NCBI RefSeq assembly: GCF_026914265.1
Contig: NC_069124.1
Location: 20,129,648 to 20,193,647 of the forward strand
Source of the DNA: Mya arenaria
Taxonomy: Eukaryota > Mollusca > Bivalvia > Myida > Myidae
Direction of reading: 5' to 3'
Length of the DNA: 64,000 nucleotides
Part shown: one piece after another, positions 48,170 through 59,400 of the stretch
Layout of the letters: each line of letters opens with the position of its first letter
Position numbering within the stretch: the first letter of the stretch is position 1
Notes under the pieces: model-generated
Told to the model about the DNA's origin: nothing
Databases searched by the model: none
The model's input: the letters and a program-made list of their open reading frames with translations, nothing else
Translations under genes and position numbers: made by a program

Positions 48170-49085
48170 TAAAAAACACAAGAGGGCCCTGAGGGCCCTG
48201 TATCGCTCATCTAATCCAATACAGATCATCAAGAATAACATACTGATCAAGTTCCATGAACATATGGTCATAAATGTGGCCTCTAGAGTGTTAACATGCT
48301 TTTCCTATTACTTGACCTGGTGACCTAGTTTTTGACTGCACATGACCAAGATCGAACTTGGCCTAGAGCTAATCAATATAAACATTCTGACCAACTTTCA
48401 GGAAGATACTGTCGTAAATGAGACCTGAATTTCTCGAAACTTCTTAAGTCCCTTATAACCGGATTAAGCTAAACTCACTATTTTTGGTTTTCAATAATTT
48501 GGATAATATTTACTTCTTTAAGAGTTTTTATTCTTTAGATAGGAATTATCTATATGTTAGTTAAATTAAACCATTTTTCATTTATCAAAATTCCATTCAA
48601 GTATGTATTTTGAGTAATTGAAATATTAAAAGCTACATAAGCCTGTTAAGCTTAAGAAGTTTCGAGAAATTGGGGCCTAGAGTATTAACAAGCTTTTCCT
48701 TCAATTTGACCAGGTGACCGAGTTTTTGACCACACTTGACCCAGATTCTAACTTGACCTAGAGATTATCAATATTAACATCCTGACCAAGATTCCTGAAG
48801 ATACAGTCATAAATGTGACTTCTATAGTGTTAACAAGCTTTTCCTTTAATTTGACCGGGTGACCTAGTTTTTAACCCCAGCTGACCCAATATCGAACTCG
48901 TCCAAGATTTTATTGAGAGTAACATTCTGACCAAGTTTCATTAAGATATTGCCCAAACTGTGACCTCTAGAGTGTTAACAGTCAAATTGTTGACGACGGA
49001 CGACAATGGACGACTACGACGGATGACGGACACAGGGCAATCACAATAGCTCACCTTGAGCACTTTGTGCTCAGGTGAGCTAAAA
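48170..49085. mobile_element. Non-autonomous element with ~150-bp core repeats and terminal palindrome
   Basis: Starts agagggccctgagggccctg with tatcgctcatct and ends in the palindrome agctcaccttgagc...gctcaggtgagct (49,048-49,081). Core units carry 'cctagagtgttaac', 'ttgacc(t/a)ggtgacc(t/g)agtttttga' and 'aacattctgacca' about every 150 bp. A MITE interrupts the first unit. Same layout as the elements at 32.7 and 35.4 kb. Confidence 0.8.
48425..48677. mobile_element. MITE of the 'aatttctcgaaacttcttaag' family, nested
   Basis: Splits the phrase 'gtgacctctagagtgttaac' of the host element into 'gagacct' and 'ctagagtattaac'. Ends are inverted (aatttctcgaaacttcttaag and complement). Interior shares 'ggattaagctaa(a/g)ctcacta' with the 2.3 kb copy. 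Confidence 0.85.
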
Positions 49086-50781
49086 ACAAGCACATAGATT
49101 ATTCAACAAAACATTAGTTCTTGTTATTGATACATATATATTTATGTTGTAAACTTGTAATATATGCACAATAAAGCAATTTAACTGTTCACAACATTAT
49201 CAGAACAAAAATGTACTATAATTATGCTTACATTAGCTCATTCATAAGCTCATTCAGTTTAAAACTACAAAAAGTATATACTTTGCCAATACACTTAATT
49301 GTTCAGAACATATTGGGCTTTGTTTTAATTTTAACAATGTCACTGTATTTTAGACATAGTAAATTGCTCCCACTCCCCCCCAGCAAGAGTTTAGCAGCCT
49401 ACTGACAAGATGACTGTAATAAACTAGTATGATGTATTGATCTATTGATAGGGGAATACTCTCCAAGAAAATTGACACATTTGATACTTATGCAATTCTT
49501 GTCTCTTATTTCAATTGTTCATGATGATTACAGTACTGAAGTTATTGATCCAAGATACATAATGCACTCTGGTATAGGGTACTGAAGTGATCGTCCCATA
49601 TGCCAACTCTGGTATCCTGGATGAAATGTTACTGGTGAATACAGTACTGAAGTGTTCAAATCCTGATGCCACTCTGGTATCCTGGATAAAACGTTACTGG
49701 TGAATCCAACTTACTGAAGAGATCAATCCCAGATGCCACTCTGGTATCCTGGATAAAACCTTACTGGTGAATACGGTACTATAGTGATGAATTCCGATCT
49801 GAAACAGATAAACACCTATTTTAAACTCAGAATATAATCAACTTAAGAAGGGTCAATTTGTTTACATTGACGCAGATGAAGAGACTATCACACTAACAAA
49901 TGAAGTCACCGTTGTTAAAAATATGTAAATATGGCCTAAGACCACAGTTATTCTAACTATATGTTTCATATAGACACTAACCAAGCTTACAATGTATCTC
50001 TTCAAAACAGTATTTTCATATAATATTTTTGCAAAAACAGACTTCAAAACTCCTATAGTTCACTTTCAGGCTGTATGCAACACATACTGAAAGTTTGGCA
50101 ATGATATATTAAACACTTTTAGAATGAGTATAAGCACCAGTGGTGTTTTCATAAAAAGCAGAAATAGCCATTTCCATCAATCGGTAAGCCGCAAACTTTT
50201 AAAGAGCCATTATTTCCTCATGCATTGGATTAATCTGACCAAGTTTATATATATTTATATATAAGACAGCACCATAAAAATGGCCTGCCTACTCTATTAA
50301 GATTTTTTCAAAGCAAAATAAGATTTTTCCACTTTATCAGCTTAGCGTTTATATAAAAAATGACATAGAGCCAAACTGAAATGCTTCCAGGGACAAATGG
50401 CGCAGCAAAGGAAATGGTAAAAAAACACCAAAACTGAAAGATTCATGACAACTGCTAGTGTTTTCATGTATGAGATGGCTACATGATGTAGAAAATGCAG
50501 TGATAGCATAATTATGCTAAGTTTAAAAAAAATGCTTAAAGTATTTGTTTTGAAGGCTAGATTTGCCTTGAAATTAAGATTACAGCGCTTAACCAGTGTC
50601 TATAAGTTGCTTATTTACACCTGATTAGTATAAATCCCACCCTTTGAAATCATTTACACACAAACAAGTACTACAAAGTTAACTTACATCTTCATTCTGA
50701 AATATTAGATTCAGAGCTGCAACTCCTGGATCTAGATTGCAGGACCACTGTCATGGGCGAAAAGCCGCAGCAAACTGGAGC
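49086..50781. other. Interval with a 66-bp repeat and a possible plus-strand exon
   Basis: Three copies of a unit containing 'gccactctggtatcctggat' (49,602, 49,669, 49,735; period about 66 bp) lie at 49,565-49,790. Just after, the plus strand is open for about 30 codons (QLKKGQFVYIDADEETITLT, near 49,840-49,927) behind an AG; unsupported otherwise. The rest is AT-rich without signals. Confidence 0.45.
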
Positions 50782-50799
50782 TTATTGGCACATCATATT
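50782..50799 (-). CDS. Possible short terminal coding exon (NMMCQ stop)
   Basis: A good acceptor (CTTGCTTGCAG) and phase 0 entry would append five residues and a stop to the exon ending at 51,390. If used it would give a soluble, single-CUB product. The downstream sequence is open in another phase (YDVPISSSLLRLFAHDSGPA), so the true frame is uncertain. Confidence 0.25.
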   Translation of the reverse strand, partial: NMMCQ

Positions 50800-50927
50800 C
50801 TGCAAGCAAGACACAAAATCAGTGTTTGACACAGAATAAGACTATCTTCTTCTACAGAACTGTAAAAGTATGAAAAATGCCTGTAAACACTCATTTGAGA
50901 CATACATAACCTTTTATGTAGGAATTA

Positions 50928-51199
50928 TGCTCCAGTCAATTGTAAACACCAGTCCACTCAAGCCCGGGGAATAGCGGGGACTTTGACTTTCAGTCCAGCC
51001 AACCCAAGGTAAAATCCCCGCCCTGCAGGGAAGAAATTATGTTAAAATACCCACCAAATGCCCCCCGCACTGCTATATTTTCCACCAAGACAAAACCACC
51101 GCATTCACCCGGCACTGCAGTGACACCTGAATGGTAAAAACACAGCCCTTTTCCCCGGCTATCCCCGGTTTAGGGTCAAGGTTACAGCTGACTGGTGCA
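50928..51199. mobile_element. GC-rich TTA-flanked MITE, second copy
   Basis: tgctccagtcaattgtaaac and ggttacagctgactggtgca are inverted, with TTA at 50,925-50,927 and 51,200-51,202. The interior shares 'ggggaatagcggggactttg' with the 40.6 kb copy. Confidence 0.85.
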
Positions 51200-51389
51200 T
51201 TAATGAGAAAAAATGTGCAGAAAAGTTCATTAATTCCAAAACATTTATAACAAAAAATATTAAATATATAGTCTTTTGGACGATTTGCAATAACTTTTTT
51301 TAACAACTCAACGGTTAATCTTTACTAATCGAGTACCCAGATGCATTTTAAAAGCCTTTAAACCAGACTTTCTTAGAAATCTTTCTTAC

Positions 51390-51484
51390 TTCCAGACAAT
51401 ATTCCTTTCTAAAAAATCCTTGCCAAGGAATTCCATCACTAGACCATGTTTTGATCAGCATTGGTTCTTGTCCTTGAAAATACC
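51390..51484 (-). CDS. CUB-like exon, C-terminal strand
   Basis: Reads YFQGQEPMLIKTWSSDGIPW then QGFFRKEYCLE, donor GTAAGA. The SSDG...GFF...Y pattern is that of the last strands of a CUB domain and parallels TSDDTNEFKGF in the 46.3 kb exon. Using the acceptor CAACAGAG it enters in phase 2, matching the exit of the exon at 52,229-52,393. It ends in phase 0, so it cannot join the 46.3 kb exon directly; an intermediate exon is missing, or this is a separate gene. Confidence 0.5.
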
Positions 51485-51499
51485 TCTGTTGCTTCAGCA

Positions 51500-52228
51500 A
51501 CCAGGATGGCTATATTAAATAAACAATAAATTAGTGTTTTAATTTATTAAAGCTGCACTCTCACAGATTGAACATTTTGATCAAATTTTATGAAACAATT
51601 GTACCGAGATTCGCTACAGAAAATAATATTTTTGGTGCCAATCTGGTGTACCCTTTAAGGCATTTTGAGTGTATTTAGGTTTTTTCATTAATGCATAAAG
51701 GGAAAAGGTACTTATCTCAATCCCCCTACTCACTTTTTATTGCTTTTGCCATCAGAGTTGAGATGCACATTTTTTCAATGTATTAACTTCAAGTAAATGA
51801 ATATATTCATGAATGATTGACAGTATGAATGAATGAAAAGTAGCAATATTTCTTTAGATAGGGATCTCATTGTGTTGCTGTGATTGTTTAAGTAGATGTT
51901 TTTCATGTTCATAAGCTAAAAATCATATGCACACTAAATGAAACATAATTCTGCATCATGTGTAGTAAGTTGTGATACTTGTTTTGCAATTAATGCAATA
52001 TTTGCTTAAAAGAGCAAACAAAATGTGCGAATAGATGCACAATACAGTCCAAAGACCAATGAAGGTCAGCAGTTTTTTTAGAAAATGATATTATCTCAAA
52101 GCCGCAACAAAAACGGCATGAAAGAAATTCAATTCGGAAAGAAACAGTTCATCAATGAGATATTGAAATAAACACTGATCATGATGTCATAACAAGCGAA
52201 TGTTAATATCAAAGAGCAAGAAACATAC
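51500..52228. other. Intron with a dispersed-repeat fragment
   Basis: 51,548-51,670 (aaagctgcactctcacag... ccaatctggtgtaccc) is one end of a dispersed repeat related to 12,839. The rest is AT-rich without signals. Confidence 0.45.
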
Positions 52229-52393
52229 TGGCAATTTATTTCAGGGAAACCTTGACAAAAGTCTGGTTTATTTCCAAACTTATTGCCTCCAGTAATACAT
52301 AACATGGCAATACCTGCATTGCTGAAAATCTGTCCACAGCAGTAATGTCGAAAACCAGGTGGCATGGATGCATTTTGAAATACAAAAAAAAAT
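52229..52393 (-). CDS. Cys-rich exon preceding the CUB-like exon
   Basis: 165 bp between the acceptor AATTACAG and donor CA|GTATGT, entering in phase 1 and leaving in phase 2. Reads FFFVFQNASMPPGFRHYCCG, then QIFSNAGIAMLCITGGNKFG and NKPDFCQGFPEINC. Five Cys in 35 residues point to an extracellular, disulphide-bonded domain. DFCQGFPEINC lines up with AEFCCADPSNH of the 46.3 kb exon. Family not firmly recognised; CUB-like by continuity with the next exon. Confidence 0.5.
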
Positions 52394-52544
52394 CTGTAAT
52401 TTGTGCTAATCTTACATATCCCATTTACAAGTGATTTACACTGAAATCTAAACTATAGTAACACAACTTCTTTATGACCAAACATATTGCTTTTGAGCAT
52501 TAGTACACTGTATGTACATGACTTTTTTATTTTCTATGTCATGT

Positions 52545-52625
52545 TTCTTTGCCCCAATTTATGGAAATATTTTATAACAGGTTCAAGCTTTTTAAGTCCG
52601 TTACGCTTAAGATTTATCGAGAAGC
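52545..52625. mobile_element. Fragment of the 'aatttctcgaaacttcttaag' MITE family
   Basis: gccccaattta...aacaggttcaagctttttaag...cttaagatttatcgaga keeps both outer ends but has lost most of the interior. Confidence 0.5.
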
Positions 52626-52635
52626 TGTGGTCTTA

Positions 52636-52891
52636 TGCACCAGTCAATTGTAACCACGGCCCCCCAGGTCCGGGGGTATACAGGGGATAGACGGGGAAAT
52701 GGGCCGTGTGTTTACCTTTCAGGTGGCCCTCAGTGCCGGGTGAATGCGGTGGTTTTGTCTTCGCTTTAAATATAACGGGTAATGGGCCTTACCTAGGTTC
52801 CCTGGGGTGCAGGGGCATTTGGCAGGGATCTTACCATCTGTTCGCCCCCACAAGGCGGGGATTTGGGGGTGGTGTACAATTGACAGGTGCA
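52636..52891. mobile_element. GC-rich TTA-flanked MITE, third copy (inverted)
   Basis: tgcaccagtcaattgtaacc and ggtgtacaattgacaggtgca are inverted, with TTA at 52,633-52,635 and 52,892-52,894. The interior is in the opposite orientation to the copies at 40.6 and 50.9 kb. Confidence 0.85.
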
Positions 52892-53081
52892 TTATCGCAT
52901 GCAGATTTGAGTGAATCGCAGAGAGTGTTTACAGTATTTACTGTCAACAACACAAACTTCTTTAGGCATCTCATTTAGACTTTTTTACTTATTAACAAGC
53001 AGAAATTTGGACACAATGGCAATTTTATAACAAACTTGACCATGAAATTGAGTGTGAGCAAGCCGGTACAGTTTGACTTAC

Positions 53082-53136
53082 CATTTGGGTGAAAAATTAC
53101 TAAACGGCGATGCAAATTGAAAAAATGGAGTTGCAC
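53082..53136 (-). CDS. Weak candidate exon upstream of the Cys-rich exon
   Basis: Ends at a perfect donor (AAATG|GTAAGT) in phase 1, matching entry into 52,393. Reads VQLHFFNLHRRLVIFHPN. The acceptor (AAATTAG) is poor and the exon overlaps a local 'ggtgcacctcc' repeat (53,130-53,345), so its 5' limit is uncertain. Confidence 0.3.
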
Positions 53137-53350
53137 CTAATTTTTTAAGGTGCAGGTCTAAGAAAATGCATGACGGTCTAAACATATAGGTGCAGTTGTA
53201 TATTAAAGATGTGCACCTCCATCTTAAATATAGAGGTGCAGTTGTATTTATGTAAGAGGTGCACCTCCATTTTAAAGTTTTAAAATATATATAGAACAGA
53301 ACGTATGAATAAAGAATTGCACAGCTTGATAACATACAGGTGCACCTGTA
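53130..53350. repeat. Local inverted/direct repeat around 'gaggtgcacctcc'
   Basis: ggtgcacctcca and its palindromic core (ggtgcacc) recur at 53,150, 53,190, 53,210, 53,230, 53,255 and 53,338 with alternating orientation, interleaved with 'gcagttgtat(a/t)tta' pieces. Confidence 0.7.
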
Positions 53351-53449
53351 AAGTAAGTGTATTTTAGTAACATTGGTGATTCTCTCACAAAGCCATGTTG
53401 TTTCATTGTAAGGGTATGGCAACTCTCACTCAGTCATAGAGGTTGTTTG

Positions 53450-56400
53450 CTAGTAAGGGACTCTGTTTGCTGACCGTTGCATAGGGGTACCAGTGCTAGT
53501 AAGGGACTCTGTTTGCTGACCGTTGCAAAGGGATACCAGTGCTAGTAAGGGGCTCTGTTTGCTGACCGTTGCATAGGTGTACCAGTGCTAGTAAGGGGCT
53601 ATGTCTGCTAACCGTTGCAAAAGGGTTCCAGTGCTAGTAAGGGACTCTGTTTGCTGACCGTTGCAAAGGGATACCAGTGCTAGTAAGGGGCTCTGTTTGC
53701 TGACCGTTCCATAGGGGTACCAGTGCTAGTAAGGGGCTATGTCTGCTTACCGTTGCAAATAGATACCAGTGCTAGTAAGGGGATCTGTTTGCTGACCGTT
53801 TCAAAACGGTACCAGTGCTAGCAAGGGACTCTGTTTGCTGACAGTTGCAAAGTGGTACAAGTGCTAGTAAGGGGCTCTGTTTGCTGACCGTTCAAAATGG
53901 ATACTAGTGTTAGTAAGGGGCTCTGTCTTCTGACCGTTGCAAAGTGGTACCCGTGTTAGTAAGGGGCTCTTTTTTCTGACCGTTGCAAATGGTTACCAGT
54001 GCTAGTAAGGGGTTCTGTTTGCTGACCGTTGCAAAGGGTACCAGTGCTAGAAAGGGGCTCTGTTTGCTGACCGTTGCAAAGTGGTACCAGTGCTAGTAAG
54101 TGGCTCTGTTTGCTGACCGTTGAAAATGGATACCAGTGTTAGTAAGGGGCTCTGTTTTCTGACCGTTGAAAATGGATACCAGTGTTAGTAAGGGGCTCTG
54201 TTTGCTGACCGTTGAAAATGGATACCAGTGTTAGTAAGGGGCTCTGTTTGCTGAACGTTGAAAATGGATACCAGTGTAAGTAAGGGGCTCTGTTTTCTGA
54301 CCGTTGCAAATGGGTACCAGTGCTAGTAAGGGCCTATGTTTGCTGACCGCTGCAAATGGATACCAGTGCTAGTAAGGGGCTCTGTTTTCTGACCGTTGCA
54401 TAGGGGTACCAGTGCTAGTAAGGGGCTATGTTTGCTGACCGTTGCATAGGGGTACCAGTGCTAGTAAGGGGCTCTGTTTGCTGACCGTTGAAATTAGATA
54501 CCAGTGCTAGTAATGGGCTCTGTTTGCTGACCGTTGCATAGGGGTACTAGTGCTAGTAAGGGGCTATGTTTGCTGACCGTTGCATAGTGGTACCAGTGTT
54601 AGCAAGGGGCTCTGTCTTCTGACCGTTGCAAAGTGGTACCAGTGCTAGTAAGGGGCTATGTTTGCTGACCGTTGAAAATGGATACCAGTGTTAGTAAGGG
54701 GCTCTGTTTTCTGACCGTTGCAAATGGGTACCAGTGCTAGTAAGGGGCTCTGTTTGCTGACCGTTGCATAGGGGTACCAGTGCTAGTAAGGGGCTCTGTT
54801 TGCTGACCGTTGAAATTAGATACCAGTGCTAGTAAGGGGCTCTGTTTGCTGACCGTTGCATAGGGGTACCAGTGCTAGTAAGGGGCTATGTTTTCTGACC
54901 GTTGCATAGTGGTACCAGTGTTAGTAAGGGGCTATGTTTGCTGACCGTTGCATAGTGGTACCAGTGTTAGTAAGGGGCTCTGTTTGCTGACCGTTGCATA
55001 GTGGTACCAGTGCTAGTAAGGGGCTCTGTTTGCTGACCGTTGCATAGGGGTACCAGCGCTAGTAAGGGGCTCTGTTTGCTGACCGTTGCATAGGGGTACC
55101 AGTGCTAGTAAGGGGCTCTGTTTGCTGACCGTTGAAAAAGGGTACCAGTGCTAGTAAGGGGCTCTGTTTGCTGACCGTTGCATAGGGGTAACAGTGCTAG
55201 TAAGGGGCTATGTTTCCTGACCGTTGCATAGTGGTACCAGTGTTAATAAGGGGCTATGTTTGCTGACCGTTGAAAATGGATACCAGTGATAGTAAGGGGC
55301 TTTTTTTTTTGACCGTTGAAAATGGAAACCAGTGTTAGTAAGGGGCTCTGTTTTCTGACCGATGCAAATGGGTACCAGTGCTAGTAAGGGGCTCTGTTTG
55401 CTGACCGTTGAAAATGGATACCAGTGTTAGTAAGGGGCTCTGTTTTCTGACCGTTGCAAATGGGTACCAGAGCTAGTGTGGGGCTCTGTTTGCTGACCGT
55501 TGCAAAGGGATTCCAGTGCTAGTAAGGGCCTATGTTTGCTGACCGCTGCAAATGGATACCAGTGCTAGTAAGGTACTCTGTTTGGTGACCGCTGCAAATG
55601 GATTCCAGTGTTAGTAAGGGCCTATGTTTGCTGACCGCTGCAAATGGATACCAGTGTTAGTAAGGGGCTCTGTTTTCTGACCGTTGCAAATGGGTACCAG
55701 TGCTAGTAAGGGGCTATGTTTGCTGACCGTTGAAAATGGATACCAGTGCTAGTAAGGGGCTCTGTTTTCTGACCGTTGCATAGGGGTACCAGTGCTAGTA
55801 AGGGGGTATGTTTGCTGACCGTTGCATAGGGGTACCAGTGCTAGTAAGGGGCTCTGTTTGCTGACCGTTGAAATTAGATACCAGTGCTAGTAAGGGGCTC
55901 TGTTTGCTGACCGTTGCATAGGGGTACTAGTGCTAGTAAGGGGCTATGTTTGCTGACCGTTGCATAGTGGTACCAGTGTTAGCAAGGGGCTCTGTCTTCT
56001 GACCGTTGCAAAGTGGTACCAGTGCTAGTAAGGGGCTCTGTTTGCTGACCGTTGAAAATGGATACCAGTGTTAGTAAGGGGCTCTGTTTTCTGACCGTTG
56101 CAAATGGGTACCAGTGCTAGTAAGGGGCTCTGTTTGCTGACCGTTGCATAGGGGTACCAGTGCTAGTAAGGGGCTCTGTTTGCTGACCGTTGAAATTAGA
56201 TACCAGTGCTAGTAAGGGGCTCTGTTTGCTAACCGTTGCATAGGGGTACCAGTGCTAGTAAGGGGCTATGTTTGCTGACCGTTGCATAGTGATACCAGTG
56301 TTAGTAAGGGGCTATGTTTGCTGACCGTTGCATAGTGGTACCAGTGTTAGTAAGGGGCTCTGTTTGCTGACCGTTGCATAGGGGTACCAGTGCTAGTAAG

Positions 56401-59400
56401 GGGCTCTGTTTGCTGACCGTTGCATAGGGGTACCAGTGCTAGTAAGGGGCTCTGTTTGCTGACCGTTGCATAGTGGTACCAGTGTTAGCAAGGGGCTATG
56501 TTTGCTGACCGTTGCATAGTGGTACCAGTGTTAGTAAGGGGCTCTGTTTGCTGACCGTTGCATAGGGGTACCAGTGCTAGTAAGGAGCTCTGTTTTTCTG
56601 ACCGTTGCAAAAGGGTACCAGTGATAGTAAGGGGCTCTGTTTTTTGACCGTTGAAAATGGATACCAGTGTTAGTAAGGGGCTCTGTTTTCTGACCGTTGC
56701 AAATGGTTACCAGTGCTAGTAAGGGGTTCTGTTTGCTGACCGTTGCAAAGGGGTAACAGTGCTAGTAAGGGGCTCTGTTTGCTGACCGTTGCAAAGTGGT
56801 ACCAGTGCTAGTAAGGGGCTCTGTTTGCTGACCGTTGAAAATGGATACCAGTGTTAGTAAGGGGCTCTGTTTTCTGACCGTTGAAAATGGATACCAGTGT
56901 TAGTATGGGCTCTGTTTGCTGACCGTTGAAAATGGATACCAGTGTTAGTAAGGGGCTCTGTTTGCTACCGTTGAAAATGGATACCAGTGTTAGTAAGGGC
57001 CTCTGTTTTCTGACCGTTGCAAATGGGTACCAGTGCTAGTAAGGGGCTCTGTTTGCTGACCGTTGAAAATGGATACCAGTGCTAGTAAGGGGCTCTGTTT
57101 GCTGACCGTTGCATAGGGGTACCAGTGCTAGTAAGGGGCTATGTTTGCTGACCGTTGCATAGGGGTACCAGTGCTAGTAAGGGGCTCTGTTTGCTGACCG
57201 TTGCATAGGGGTACTAGTGCTATTAAGGGGCTATTTTTGCTGACCGTTGCATAGTGGTACCAGTGTTAGCAAGGGGCTCTGTCTTCTGACCGTTGCAAAG
57301 TGGTACCAGTGCTAGTAAGGGGCTATGTTTGCTGACCGTTGAAAATGGATACCAGTGTTAGTAAGGGGCTCTGTTTTCTGACCGTTGCAAATGGGTACCA
57401 GTGCTAGTAAGGGGCTCTGTTTGCTGACCGTTGCATAGGGGTACCAGTGCTAGTAAGGGGCTCTGTTTGCTGACCGTTGAAATTAGATACCAGTGCAAGT
57501 AAGGGGCTCTGTTTGCTGACCGTTGCATAGGGGTACCAGTGCTAGTAAGGGGCTATGTTTGCTGACCGTTGCATAGTGGTACCAGTGTTAGTAAGGGTTA
57601 TGTTTGCTGACCGTTGCATAGTGGTACCAGTGTTAGTAAGGGGCTCTGTTTGCTGACCGTTGCATAGGTGTACCAGTGCTAGTAAGGGGCTCTGTCTGCT
57701 GACCGTTGCATACGGGTACCAATGCTAGTAAGGGGCTCTGTTTGCTGACCGTTGCATAGGGGTACCAGTGCTAGTAAGGGGCTCTGTTTGCGGACCGTTG
57801 AAAAAGGGTACCAGTGCTAGTAAGGGGCTCTGTTTGCTGACCGTTGCATAGGGGTACCAGTGCTAGTAAGGGGCTATGTTTCCTGACCGTTGCATAGTGG
57901 TACCAGTGTTAATAAGGGGCTATGTTTGCTGACCGTTGAAAATGGATACCAGTGTTAGTAAGGGGCTCTGTTTTTTGACCGTTGAAAATGGAAACCAGTG
58001 TTAGTAAGGGGCTCTGTTTTCTGACCGTTGCAAATGGGTACCAGTGCTAGTAAGGGGCTATGTCTGCTGACCGTTGCAAATGGATACCAGTGTTAGTAAG
58101 GGGCTCTGTTTTCTGACCGTTGCAAATGGGTACCAGTGCTAGTGTGGGGCTCTGTTTGCTGACCGTTGCAAAGGGATTCCAGTGCTAGTAAGGGCCTATG
58201 TTTGCTGACCGCTGCAAATGGATACCAGTGCTAGTAAGGTACTCTGTTTGGTGACCGCTGCAAATGGATTCCAATGTTAGTAAGGGCCTATGTTTGCTGA
58301 CCGCTGCAAATGGATACCAGTGTTAGTAAGGGGCTCTGTTTTCTGACCGTTGCAAATGGGTACCAGTGCTAGTAAGGGGCTCTGTTTGCTGACCGTTGAA
58401 AATGGATACCAGTGCTAGTAAGGGGCTCTGTTTTCTGACCGTTGCATAGGGGTACCATTGCTAGTAAGGGGCTATGTTTGCTGACCGTTGCATAGGGGTA
58501 CCAGTGCTAGTAAGGGGCTCTGTTTGCTGACCGTTGAAATTAGATACCAGTGCTAGTAAGGGGCTCTGTTTGCTGACCGTTACATAGGGGTACTAGTGCT
58601 AGTAAGGGGCTATGTTTGCTGACCGTTGCATAGTGGTACCAGTGTTAGCAAGGGGCTCTGTCTTCTGACCGTTGCAAAATGGTACCAGTGCTAGTAAGGG
58701 GCTATATTTGCTGACCGTTGAAAATGGATACCAGTGTTAGTAAGGGGCTCTGTTTTCTGACCGTTGCAAATGGGTACCAGTGCTAGTAAGGGGCTCTGTT
58801 TGCTGACCGTTGCATAGGGGTACCAGTGCTAGTAAGGGGCTCTGTTTGCTGACCGTTGAAATTAGATACCAGTGCTAGTAAGGGGCTCTGTTTGCTGACC
58901 GTTGCATAGGGGTACCAGTGCTAGTAAGGGGCTATGTTTGCTGACCGTTGCATAGTGGTACCAGTGTTAGTAAGGGGCTATGTTTGCTGACCGTTGCATA
59001 GTGGTACCAGTGTTAGTAAGGGGCTCTGTTTGCTGACCGTTGCATAGGGGTACCAGTGCTAGTAAGGGGCTCTGTTTGCTGACCGTTGCATAGGGGTACC
59101 AGTGCTAGTAAGGGGCTCTGTTTGCTGACCGTTGCATAGGGGTACCAGTGCTAGTAAAGGGCTCTGTTTGCTGACCGTTGCAAAAGGGTACCAGTGCTAG
59201 TAAGGGGCTCTGTTTGCTGACCGTTGCATAGGGGTACCAGTGCTAGTAAGGGGCTATGTTTCCTGACCGTTGCATAGTGTTACCAGTGTTAATAAGGGGC
59301 TATGTTTCCTGACCGTTGAAAATGGATACCAGTGATAGTAAGGGGCTCTGTTTTTTGATCGTTGAAAATGGATACCAGTGTTAGTAAGGGGCTCTGTTTT

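Noticed and set aside
50690..50800. YDVPISSSLLRLFAHDSGPA frame as the true end of the Cys-rich gene
   Set aside because: Its entry phase does not match the preceding exon (51,390), so it would need an unseen exon; kept only as an alternative.
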